NCBI RefSeq assembly: GCF_009600985.1
Contig: NZ_VDFP01000013.1
Span: 16,567-80,566 of the forward strand
Origin: Companilactobacillus halodurans
GTDB lineage: Bacteria > Bacillota > Bacilli > Lactobacillales > Lactobacillaceae
Direction of reading: 5' to 3'
Length of the DNA stretch: 64,000 nt
The notes under the pieces are model-generated. The model made no database searches, had not been told where the DNA came from, and worked only from the letters and a program-made list of their open reading frames with translations. The position numbers and the translations under genes were made by a program. Positions 18,024 to 25,640 of the stretch are shown piece after piece; within the stretch, counting starts at the first letter, position 1; every line of letters starts with the position of its first letter.

Positions 18024-18187
18024 AGTCCGGAATAGCAAAGCAAATTGGCTCAGATGTGAAATCATTCTTAGCAATTTATTGCTTAGAATGAGGCCGAGCT
18101 TTAAGACTTTTCCCGAACTTGGAAAAGGCTTAAAGTCGTGCCCACATCGTTCCAGCCATGCTATGGAGGACGACATATTACACTAAC
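18024..18187 (-). repeat. Structured palindromic repeat, family 1, copy B2 (inverted)
   Basis: Minus-strand copy like B1. The terminal hairpin is at 18062-18091 (arms TCATTCT/AGAATGA on the plus strand). The outer stem is damaged: its 5' arm on the minus strand reads AGCATGGCTGGAAC and is about ten bases shorter than in B1. Together with A2 and the hairpin at 17934 it repeats the 8670-9143 arrangement. Confidence 0.82.
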
Positions 18188-18374
18188 TCAGCTTAGTAAT
18201 CCCAAAATTTCTTCATTAAATAGGTGTTTAAACAATATAGACAAAAAAAGGTAATCAAGGGGTCAATTCTCGGAATGAAAGCGTTCATATTATTTATTAA
18301 TATATAAATAGGAAATAAAGTATCATTTATATATTTTTTATAACTTTAAGGGGGCGGGTACTATCAAACGTAAA

Positions 18375-20657
18375 TTGGGATTAAATATAATTTTTATTTT
18401 TGGTAGTTTGTTATTTTTATTAGGTTTTAATAATTATACAGTCAAAGCAGCTATCGATGATCAGTCACCTTTGAGTACCGTCCTTTCAAACGATGCTAAT
18501 AAAAATGGCGTCGATAGAACTGTTCCCAATGGATTGACTGATATTACACAGTGGTTCAATATCGCTGACGTAAAAAATAATAATGCGGTAATTTTACCAG
18601 CCAATACTGGTACTAATAAGGGTAGTTCTGATGTTATCAAATTGACTGAATTTGGCTCCACTCAAAAATCTGGCGCTATTTGGTCGAAGAGAAGTCAAAG
18701 CGATGCTAAAAACCAAAATTACATCGATATCAATAAGCAACAAACGATGTCGATGTGGATGTTCTTTGGTGGTGCCTATACTACTGGTGGTGCTGACACA
18801 GGTGACGGGATGGCTCTTGTTTTGCAAAATGTTTCCGACAATGCTTTTACTCAAATTTCAGGTGACAAGAGTGCTGGTGAAAGTCTCGGCGTTTGGGGCT
18901 CACCAGTTGATCCTGTCGATATCCAACCAGAAATCATGGCACAACGGGCTATTCAAAATAGTTGGGCTTTGGAATTTGATACTTATATGAATGCTGATGA
19001 TAGTTACAACAGTAATTTTGATGCTAATGAAACGTCTTTGAATCATATTGCAAGTAACTATCCAGCCTTAGCCAGCACTTATTTAGCTAATAATAAAGGT
19101 CTTATTTTAAATCATGAAAATTCTATTACTAGCATGTCAACAACTGGTAAATCGAAGAACTTTTTAACTGATGATAGATGGCACCACATAACTTTAACTT
19201 GGGTCCCAGCTGCAAGTGGTTCAACTAAAGCCAAAATGATTTTAAATTATGACGACAAAAATCTCGATGGTACTCCTAAAATTGATAAGAATACTGGCAA
19301 AATCAACACTAAAGAAATGGAAGTCGATACCAGCAATTTCAATTTGAAGGACAGCAGTAAATTATACTGGGGCTTCACTGGTTCAACTGGTGACAGTTCA
19401 GAAAATAATTTGATTATCTTCGAATCGATTCCTTCAATCGCTGAAGCTGATGCTAAAGCAAGTATCATTGATGAGACTTCAGGCAATCGTGAATTGATCG
19501 AACCAACGACTGACAATCCTAATGCGAATGTCGTCCACAATAATGACAAATTAAGCGTTAATTACAATCTTTCTTATGACAGTGGTTCACAACCTTGGCA
19601 AGACATTGAGGCTAAAATTAAATTGCCAGAAAATATTGATTATCAAAGTGCTTTGATTACTTACACTGATGACAATGGCAATAAATCAACTGAGAATATC
19701 GATGAATTCTCTGGTATGACTGACAATGAAATCACACATAAGTTAGCTAAAGAACTCTATTATGATAGCAATAACCAAAACGGCAATATTAAATCTGCGA
19801 AAATAAGTTTCGAGGGCAGCGCTAATAGCAATACAAAGACGGATACTAATGTAGCCAGTGAACATGCAAGTTTTGATGGATCTAATTTGCAAAAAGATGT
19901 CATGACACAAGCTTTTGTAATCAAGCAACCTCAAGGTATTACTCTAGCAAAAACGGGTTCCGATGTTTCTATCAATACTGGTGCGACAGCTGATTTGACG
20001 GGGAAAATCAGTTACAGCGACTCCAGTACCGTTGACCCTACGAATCTCAGCGTTTATGCCAAAGTTAATAACGGTTCATCGACAATCGTTCAAAATCTCA
20101 GTGCCAATCCTTTTACGCTGTCAATTTCATCAATAAAAGGTGCTAATGGAAGCGGCAATGACCTAAATGAAGGCGTAAATACTGTGACGCTTTATGTGAT
20201 GGATAATACAACTTATGAAGTATCTAATGAAATCACTTATACAATTACAGTTTTAGGTTCATTAAAAGTAGATGCTCACGACAGCAGTTTCCAGACTATT
20301 CAAAGTATGGAAAACAAGCAAATGATCAAACGTGAAGACAACTGGTCAGTTGACGTAATCGACAGCCGTCAAAAAGGATCCAACTGGTATCTATCAGCTT
20401 CAGCCACACCATTAAAAGATGGCACGAAAGAATGGCAAGGTGGAATGGTCTATGTAGATAGCAACGGCAACGAAGCAAATCTGACAAACGAACAAGTTTT
20501 GGTTGGAAAAGGCGTTAAAAGTAAAGATGGGGAAGAAACGACCGATATCGATCAAACATGGACTAAAGATTCAGGAATATTGTTGAAGCAAACGGACTTT
20601 GAGAATGCAGGACATTATAGTTCCACGATTACTTGGACAGCTAAAGATTCATTATAG
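18375..20657 (+). CDS. Lectin-like WxL-domain surface protein (copy 1)
   Basis: Secreted protein of about 760 residues. An L-type (legume-like) lectin domain spans about 60-345, with SMWMFFGGAYTTGG, GDGMALVLQN and NSWALEFDTYMN. Isopeptide/Ig-like segments follow, then a C-terminal WxL-type domain whose signature parts are NWYLSASA and STITWTAKDSL. WxL domains bind peptidoglycan non-covalently. The annotated start is TTG at 18375, but it has no ribosome site and would cut off the basic part of the signal peptide. AGGGGG at 18349-18354 is 8 nt before an ATC codon (18363), followed by AAA CGT AAA, exactly where the paralogue at 27071 has ATG AAA CGT CGG. The true start may thus be ATC or mutated. 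Confidence 0.8.
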   Translation: MGLNIIFIFGSLLFLLGFNNYTVKAAIDDQSPLSTVLSNDANKNGVDRTVPNGLTDITQWFNIADVKNNNAVILPANTGTNKGSSDVIKLTEFGSTQKSGAIWSKRSQSDAKNQNYIDINKQQTMSMWMFFGGAYTTGGADTGDGMALVLQNVSDNAFTQISGDKSAGESLGVWGSPVDPVDIQPEIMAQRAIQNSWALEFDTYMNADDSYNSNFDANETSLNHIASNYPALASTYLANNKGLILNHENSITSMSTTGKSKNFLTDDRWHHITLTWVPAASGSTKAKMILNYDDKNLDGTPKIDKNTGKINTKEMEVDTSNFNLKDSSKLYWGFTGSTGDSSENNLIIFESIPSIAEADAKASIIDETSGNRELIEPTTDNPNANVVHNNDKLSVNYNLSYDSGSQPWQDIEAKIKLPENIDYQSALITYTDDNGNKSTENIDEFSGMTDNEITHKLAKELYYDSNNQNGNIKSAKISFEGSANSNTKTDTNVASEHASFDGSNLQKDVMTQAFVIKQPQGITLAKTGSDVSINTGATADLTGKISYSDSSTVDPTNLSVYAKVNNGSSTIVQNLSANPFTLSISSIKGANGSGNDLNEGVNTVTLYVMDNTTYEVSNEITYTITVLGSLKVDAHDSSFQTIQSMENKQMIKREDNWSVDVIDSRQKGSNWYLSASATPLKDGTKEWQGGMVYVDSNGNEANLTNEQVLVGKGVKSKDGEETTDIDQTWTKDSGILLKQTDFENAGHYSSTITWTAKDSL

Positions 20658-20776
20658 AGAGCGCAACAAGCCCGCTTAGACATCGAGGATTAAGGCAAAT
20701 ATCTCTAATTGGCTGCGAAGCAGACAATAGAGATATTAGTCTTAACCGGAAATGTCTGGCTTGTGGAGCTCGTTTC
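20656..20776 (+). repeat. Structured palindromic repeat, family 2, copy C1
   Basis: It begins within the stop codon of the lectin gene (AGAGAGCGCAACAAG) and ends CTTGTGGAGCTCGTTTC. Stems in order are CAACAAGCC/GGCTTGTGG, AGACAT/ATGTCT, TTAAG/CTTAA, and AATATCTCTA with AGAGATATT closing a GCTGC-GAA-GCAG hairpin. Confidence 0.82.
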
Positions 20777-20780
20777 AAAA

Positions 20781-20908
20781 AGAGAGTGAAGGAAGGGCGT
20801 CCAGCCCATGAGGATTAAGGCAAATATTTCTAATTGGCTGTGAAGCAGACAATAGAGATATTAGACTTAACCGGAATGGGTTGCCCTTCCGTAACTCGTT
20901 TCCACTAT
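20781..20908 (+). repeat. Structured palindromic repeat, family 2, copy C2
   Basis: Tandem neighbour of C1, from AGAGAGTGAAGG to CTCGTTTCCACTAT. Its outer stems differ from C1 (GGAAGGGC/GCCCTTCC and GCCCAT/ATGGGT), while the inner hairpin is nearly identical to that of C1. Confidence 0.82.
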
Positions 20909-21022
20909 ATAGCCAGAACGAATGGTTATTCAAAATAATAACTCTCCAAATAATCCCCCACAAAAAAATAACTACCACCAATATCCAAAAATATACAATT
21001 TGTAAAACCAACTCAAACTAAC

Positions 21023-21074
21023 AAAAAAGACTCAAGCCAAAATCTCCAAAGCACCAATGGCAAGGGTCTTTTTT
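21023..21074 (+). terminator. Terminator-like hairpin upstream of the metal ABC operon
   Basis: AAAAAAGAC and GTCTTTTTT arms with an inner GCCA/TGGC pair and a T-run. It lies behind the family 2 repeats and probably ends lectin-gene transcripts. The stretch 20909-21230 shows no other gene. Confidence 0.5.
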
Positions 21075-21230
21075 ATATCCAAAAATCATACCAAAAAACA
21101 ATTTTAATAAAACTTTAAAACAACAATTAACCGAACCTAACTTTTTCATTGCTACTACATGAAGTATATGCTAATCTGAAATACAGAAGACGAGATGTAC
21201 TATTTCGTCTGAAAGAAATGGAGGCTCTTT

Positions 21231-21971
21231 ATGCTTACTGTTAAGAACCTCACTGTCGCTTACGATGACGCACCAGTGTTTTCTGATGTAGCCGTTAAAT
21301 TTAACGCAGGAAAAATAACTGGAATTATCGGGCCGAACGGTGCGGGTAAATCAACACTCATTAAGGCAATGCTAAATCTGATCAAATCTCGACAAGGTAG
21401 TGTCGATTATGATGGTCAGTCGATGAAATCAGTTCAACAACAAGTTGCATATGTTGAACAACGAAAGGATTTGGATTTAACTTTTCCAATCGATGTTTTT
21501 GACGTCGTGCTTACAGGAACTTACGGCGAATTAGGATTATTTAAAAGTGCCGGTAAAAAAGAAAAGCAAGCTAGTAAGGATGCTTTGAAACAAGTTTCTC
21601 TAACTGAATTTTCAAAACGACAAATTGGAAACCTTTCTGGTGGTCAATTGCAACGTGTCTTTGTTGCGCGAGCAATCGTTCAACAAGCCGATATTATTAT
21701 TTTGGATGAACCATTCGTAGGAATCGATTTGCAAAGTGAAACTGCGATCATGAAGATTCTTAAACAATGGCGTGATGAGAATAAAACTATCATCGTAATC
21801 CACCATGATTTGAATAAAGTTACGAATTATTTTGACGATTTAGTTATTTTAAACCACGGAATCGTTGACTACGGTCCAACCAATGAAGTTTACAACCCAA
21901 AGAATATCGAACGAGCCTTTAGTGCAGATCTTTCTTCAGTGCTGTTTGAGGGAAAGGAAGGTGCGCAGTGA
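21231..21971 (+). CDS. Mn/Zn-type metal ABC transporter, ATP-binding subunit
   Basis: ABC ATPase of 246 residues from the metal (ZnuC/MntB/SitB) subfamily. Walker A is GPNGAGKST, signature LSGGQLQR, Walker B IIILDEPFVGID, and the switch histidine is in IVIHHDLNKV. It is first in a three-gene operon: its stop overlaps the permease start. Upstream, a candidate promoter (TTGCTA, 17 bases, TAATCT) lies near 21150-21178. TTAACCGAACCTAA at 21127-21140 resembles part of a DtxR/MntR-type site, but this is weak. The metal is inferred from the binding protein to be Mn(II). Confidence 0.88.
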   Translation: MLTVKNLTVAYDDAPVFSDVAVKFNAGKITGIIGPNGAGKSTLIKAMLNLIKSRQGSVDYDGQSMKSVQQQVAYVEQRKDLDLTFPIDVFDVVLTGTYGELGLFKSAGKKEKQASKDALKQVSLTEFSKRQIGNLSGGQLQRVFVARAIVQQADIIILDEPFVGIDLQSETAIMKILKQWRDENKTIIVIHHDLNKVTNYFDDLVILNHGIVDYGPTNEVYNPKNIERAFSADLSSVLFEGKEGAQ

Positions 21972-22822
21972 TGACATCATTAGTCGAATTCTTTAACGCC
22001 CTTGGCAAATATGATTTCCTTCAAAGTGCTCTTTTAACCGCCGTTATGGTCGGAATAATGTCAGGAATTATTGGTAGTTTCATTATTTTACGAGGAATGT
22101 CTCTGATGGGAGATGCCATTTCTCACGCGGTTCTACCTGGGGTAGCCGTAGCTTATATGTTAGGAATCAATATCTTAATTGGAGCATCGATCTTTGGTGT
22201 TCTAGCAGCCTTATTGATTGGTTTCGTGGCTGCTCGCAGTAAAATCAAGACGGATACCTCAATCGGGGTCGTCTTCAGTGCTTTTTATGCCTTAGGATTC
22301 ATCTTGATTTCAATGGCTGAAAGTTCCACTAATTTGCACCACATTCTGTTTGGAAATATCTTAGCCGTTAGCGATTCCGATATCATGACGACTGCAGTTG
22401 TCCTAGGAATCGTTATCCTCTTCGTGGTAATTTTCTATAAGGAATTATTAGTAACATCTTTTGACGCCACTTATGCCAAAACTTATGGACTAAACGTGCA
22501 AGTTATCCATTACACTTTGATGTTAGTTCTAACTTTGGTAACAGTTTCTGCACTACAGACCGTTGGGATTATCCTGGTAGTTGCCATGCTTATCACGCCT
22601 GCTGCAACAGCCTTTTTATGGACTGACAAGTTAGATGTCATGTTAGTTCTTTCCGCTGTAGTTGGAGTTGTTTCCTCAATTACTGGTTTGTACTTCAGTT
22701 ATACTTTCAACTGGGCATCTGGTCCGGCAATCGTTATCGTAGCAGCCTTGCTATTCGCCATATCATTTGTCTTTTCACCTAAACAAAACTTCTTTAAATT
22801 ACAAAGGAGCGTAGCCAAATGA
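21971..22822 (+). CDS. Mn/Zn-type metal ABC transporter, permease subunit
   Basis: 283-residue ABC-3 family permease with eight or nine hydrophobic helices. The segments SFIILRGMSLMGDAISHAVL (about 36-55) and VGIILVVAMLITPAATAFL (about 198-216) are family landmarks that line the metal path. ATG at 21971 overlaps the TGA of the ATPase gene, the usual coupled start. Its own stop overlaps the ATG of the binding-protein gene, so all three are translationally linked. Confidence 0.9.
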   Translation: MTSLVEFFNALGKYDFLQSALLTAVMVGIMSGIIGSFIILRGMSLMGDAISHAVLPGVAVAYMLGINILIGASIFGVLAALLIGFVAARSKIKTDTSIGVVFSAFYALGFILISMAESSTNLHHILFGNILAVSDSDIMTTAVVLGIVILFVVIFYKELLVTSFDATYAKTYGLNVQVIHYTLMLVLTLVTVSALQTVGIILVVAMLITPAATAFLWTDKLDVMLVLSAVVGVVSSITGLYFSYTFNWASGPAIVIVAALLFAISFVFSPKQNFFKLQRSVAK

Positions 22823-23757
22823 AAAAGATAATTATCACTTTAGTTGGCGTGATAGCAATGATCAGCGGAGTTTATTTTTTCTTGCACAGTCGTGAAAACA
22901 ACTCTCAAGAATTAGCTGACGGCGATAAATTGCGTGTCGTTACGACTAACTCGATTCTAGAAGATATGGTTCATAATGTCGGAAAAGACCGGATTGAATT
23001 GTACAGTATCGTTAAACGTGGGACCGACCCTCATGAATATGAACCACAACCAACTGATGTTTCAGAAACTGTTGAAGCTAACGTTATTTTCCACAATGGT
23101 TTGAATTTGGAAACTGGTGGTAATGGTTGGTTCAAGAAATTAGTTAAGACTTCACACAAGAGTTTTGATGAAGATGTCTTTTCAGCTAGTAAGACAGTCG
23201 TACCAAAGCATCTGACAACTAATGTCAATGAAGAAGATCCTCATGCTTGGCTGGACTTAGCTAATGGAATCAAGTACGTTCAAGTAATTACCAAAGTTTT
23301 AAAAGATAAAGATAAGAAGAATGCTAGTTTCTATCAAGCAAATGCGGACAAGTACATTGCTAAATTAGAGAAGCTGCACAAAACAGCTCAATCAAAATAT
23401 TTAGGAATTCCAGAAAGTCAACGTCTCTTGGTAACTTCTGAAGGTGCCTTCAAGTATTTCTCAGCTGCTTATCACGTAACGCCGGCTTACATTTGGGAAA
23501 TCAATACTGAAGCCCAAGGAACACCTGAACAAATGCAATCAGTCCTTGCTAAGATTAGAAAAACTGATGTGAAGCATCTCTTCGTTGAATCATCAGTTTC
23601 ACCAAAATCGATGGAAAAAGTTTCTAAAGAAACAGGTATCGGAATTTACTCGAAAATCTTTACAGATTCTCTAGCTAAAAAAGGCACTGATGGCGATACA
23701 TACTATTCAATGATGAAATGGAATATTGACCACATCTATGATGGGTTAGCTAAATAG
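22819..23757 (+). CDS. Metal ABC transporter substrate-binding protein (PsaA/MntC-like)
   Basis: Cluster A-I (ZnuA/PsaA) binding protein of 312 residues. Candidate metal ligands are the His in DPHEYEP, the His in DPHAWLD, the Glu in SEGAFKYF and the Asp in FTDSLA. His-His-Glu-Asp is the Mn-type set of PsaA, unlike the His-rich zinc type with an acidic loop. The N-terminus MKKIIITLVGVIAMISGVYF is hydrophobic but contains no lipobox cysteine, so it seems to be held by an uncleaved helix rather than as a lipoprotein. Last gene of the operon, followed by a strong terminator. Confidence 0.88.
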   Translation: MKKIIITLVGVIAMISGVYFFLHSRENNSQELADGDKLRVVTTNSILEDMVHNVGKDRIELYSIVKRGTDPHEYEPQPTDVSETVEANVIFHNGLNLETGGNGWFKKLVKTSHKSFDEDVFSASKTVVPKHLTTNVNEEDPHAWLDLANGIKYVQVITKVLKDKDKKNASFYQANADKYIAKLEKLHKTAQSKYLGIPESQRLLVTSEGAFKYFSAAYHVTPAYIWEINTEAQGTPEQMQSVLAKIRKTDVKHLFVESSVSPKSMEKVSKETGIGIYSKIFTDSLAKKGTDGDTYYSMMKWNIDHIYDGLAK

Positions 23758-23760
23758 AAA

Positions 23761-23801
23761 ACTCCTTAAAACCAATTAGTCTGGTTTTAAGGAGTTTTTT
23801 T
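23761..23801 (+). terminator. Strong terminator of the metal ABC operon
   Basis: Perfect 14-base arms ACTCCTTAAAACCA and TGGTTTTAAGGAGT around a seven-base loop, then a run of T. Confidence 0.92.
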
Positions 23802-23895
23802 GTAAAATGGCAATTCAATTTTTTGAATAATGAAAAAATTGTTATACTTAATTGTGTAATTTCATAAAGGTTTAAGAAACAGGGGGAATAATTTT

Positions 23896-24828
23896 ATGAA
23901 AAAGTGCAAACATTGTGGGGCTCCTTTGAAGCCAGGAGACAAATTCTGCGTAAAATGTGGAACCCCAGTTGAGGACGATACAGTCGAAAGAACAGTCACT
24001 GACAATCCTTCTAATAACAGTACAAGAAGAACGATTGATGACACGGTTCAAAGCGTTCATAGTGCCACTGCTGCAGCAGCGGAAAATATTAATTCTAACG
24101 AAACGTTTCAAACTATCAAGAAACATTCGTTAAACTATTTTTCATGGTACAAAGATTCTATTATTAATCCATCAAAAGTGAATTATGAAAATAAATATTA
24201 TGGTTTAGTTTCGCTATTGCTTAATGTGATTTTGGTTTCATTTGCAATTTATATCATTGGAAATAGAATTTTATCATTTGTTTTTGAAAGTTTAGAGACA
24301 GCTTTTAATTATTTAGGTTCTGATAATAGTACTTCAACTAGTATTCCAACGGGAATGTTTCTTTATTCTAGATTATTTTTTATAGTTTTAGTTTATTTTG
24401 CAATCTTTTTGTTAGTCGGATTTTTATGTAAGAAGTATTTGGTCAGTCAAAAGACGGATTTTTTCAATTATTCGAATCAATTAGCAAGTTTTAGTAATGT
24501 AATGATTATTTTAGAATTAATTTTGAGTCTTTATTTATTAGTATCTGTACCTAAAGACTTTTCCGGTGTAACTGGAGCAAGTATCTTAGGAATTCTCAAA
24601 TTTGTTGCTGTAATTATAGTATTGATGTCGAGTGTTTGGATGGTAGCTTATATTTCATCAATCGTTTCCGATTATGGGAAAATGAGATTGGATAAAATTT
24701 ATGTTGCCGTAATTACGACAATTTTATGTAATATCGTTTTGTATTTTGTCTTTAAGATGGTTTTTGCTTCTATTCAAGCAAATTATTCAAGTATTGGTCA
24801 AAATATTATTAATGGAGTAATAGGATAA
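23896..24828 (+). CDS. Zinc-ribbon multi-pass membrane protein
   Basis: 310 residues. An N-terminal zinc ribbon has Cys4, Cys7, Cys18 and Cys21 (CKHCGAP and FCVKCGTP). A polar linker of about 75 residues follows, then five or six membrane helices between about 100 and 305. Proteins of this layout are common in Lactobacillales and resemble DUF6574/YIP1-like families, with no established function. The stop overlaps the ATG of the SGNH hydrolase gene, and a second zinc-ribbon gene follows, so the three probably act together at the envelope. Confidence 0.75.
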   Translation: MKKCKHCGAPLKPGDKFCVKCGTPVEDDTVERTVTDNPSNNSTRRTIDDTVQSVHSATAAAAENINSNETFQTIKKHSLNYFSWYKDSIINPSKVNYENKYYGLVSLLLNVILVSFAIYIIGNRILSFVFESLETAFNYLGSDNSTSTSIPTGMFLYSRLFFIVLVYFAIFLLVGFLCKKYLVSQKTDFFNYSNQLASFSNVMIILELILSLYLLVSVPKDFSGVTGASILGILKFVAVIIVLMSSVWMVAYISSIVSDYGKMRLDKIYVAVITTILCNIVLYFVFKMVFASIQANYSSIGQNIINGVIG

Positions 24829-25628
24829 TGATCAAAAAAAGATATCTTCTAGTAGCAATCTTGGTATTGCTAATGGTAGTAGGTGTTGGCTGTGGTCAAG
24901 AACAAGCAACTAAATCAAAGACCACCAATACTAAAACAGAACGCCAAGAGAAGAAATCGCCAACAAAGAAAACTACGAAAAAGAACACTAAAAAAACAAT
25001 GTTAATTGATTTAAAAGATTCTAAAAAAGATAAATTGGTTTATTATGCATTAGGTGATTCTTTGTCAGTCGGATTATTTTCTAATAACCAAAATAGTCGT
25101 TTTACGACGCTCTTTAAAGATAAACTTCAACAAGGAACTGGGAAGAATGTTACGGAAATTAATAATTCTTCAGTTGGTAAGACCGTGACTAATTTTGGCT
25201 TACCGAATGTGCAAAGTTTGATTGACCAGAATCCAGATATCGTTACGATTGAATTTGGAACTAATGATTCGGCTTATGGCATCGATTCAAAGAACCTAGG
25301 CGACTTTACAAATAACTTGGATACGTTAGTTCAAAAAGTTCAATCACAGACTAAAGCTAAGATTTTATTGATGACGACTTGGTCACCAAGTGATGGTCAA
25401 TATATCGATAACGATGCAGTTTATGATCGCAAAATTAAAGAAATCGGTCAAAAATACAACATCCCAGTGATCGATTTAGCAACGATTTGGCGCAACAATC
25501 CAAAAGTCACGGAAAATGATTTGAATTACAGTCAAGTTTACAATCGAACGAAAGACAATTTCCATCCTAATCAATTAGGACATGACAAGATTGCACAACT
25601 TTTATATCAAACAGTCAAAACAAAATAG
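24828..25628 (+). CDS. SGNH/GDSL-family hydrolase lipoprotein
   Basis: 266 residues. A signal peptide ends in a lipobox-like GVGC with Cys22, followed by a Lys/Thr-rich spacer (about 28-57). The SGNH core has block I GDSLSVG (nucleophile Ser78), block III GTNDS and block V DNFHPNQLGH with the catalytic Asp/His pair. Such enzymes remove acyl groups from lipids, peptidoglycan or glycans. As a surface lipoprotein it probably acts on the cell envelope, perhaps in acetyl-group removal; the substrate is not visible. It is translationally coupled to the preceding membrane-protein gene. Confidence 0.82.
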   Translation: MIKKRYLLVAILVLLMVVGVGCGQEQATKSKTTNTKTERQEKKSPTKKTTKKNTKKTMLIDLKDSKKDKLVYYALGDSLSVGLFSNNQNSRFTTLFKDKLQQGTGKNVTEINNSSVGKTVTNFGLPNVQSLIDQNPDIVTIEFGTNDSAYGIDSKNLGDFTNNLDTLVQKVQSQTKAKILLMTTWSPSDGQYIDNDAVYDRKIKEIGQKYNIPVIDLATIWRNNPKVTENDLNYSQVYNRTKDNFHPNQLGHDKIAQLLYQTVKTK

Positions 25629-25640
25629 AGGTTTTTAAAT

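Noticed and set aside
8670..18187. Possible CRISPR array
   Set aside because: Copies are long, palindromic and kilobases apart, with no regular short repeats and spacers; no cas genes are present.
8670..18187. Composite transposon carrying nitroreductase to pepN between the two repeat composites
   Set aside because: No transposase or target-site duplication is visible, and pepN is a core gene of lactobacilli; direct repeats could still recombine.
20775..21011. Minus-strand frame of 78 codons behind the lectin gene
   Set aside because: It overlaps family 2 repeat C2, has no ribosome site and no recognisable protein features.
21188..21210. Inverted repeat AGACGA/TCGTCT before the metal ABC operon as an MntR site
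   Set aside because: It does not resemble DtxR/MntR boxes and lies downstream of the predicted promoter; it may be only a leader hairpin.
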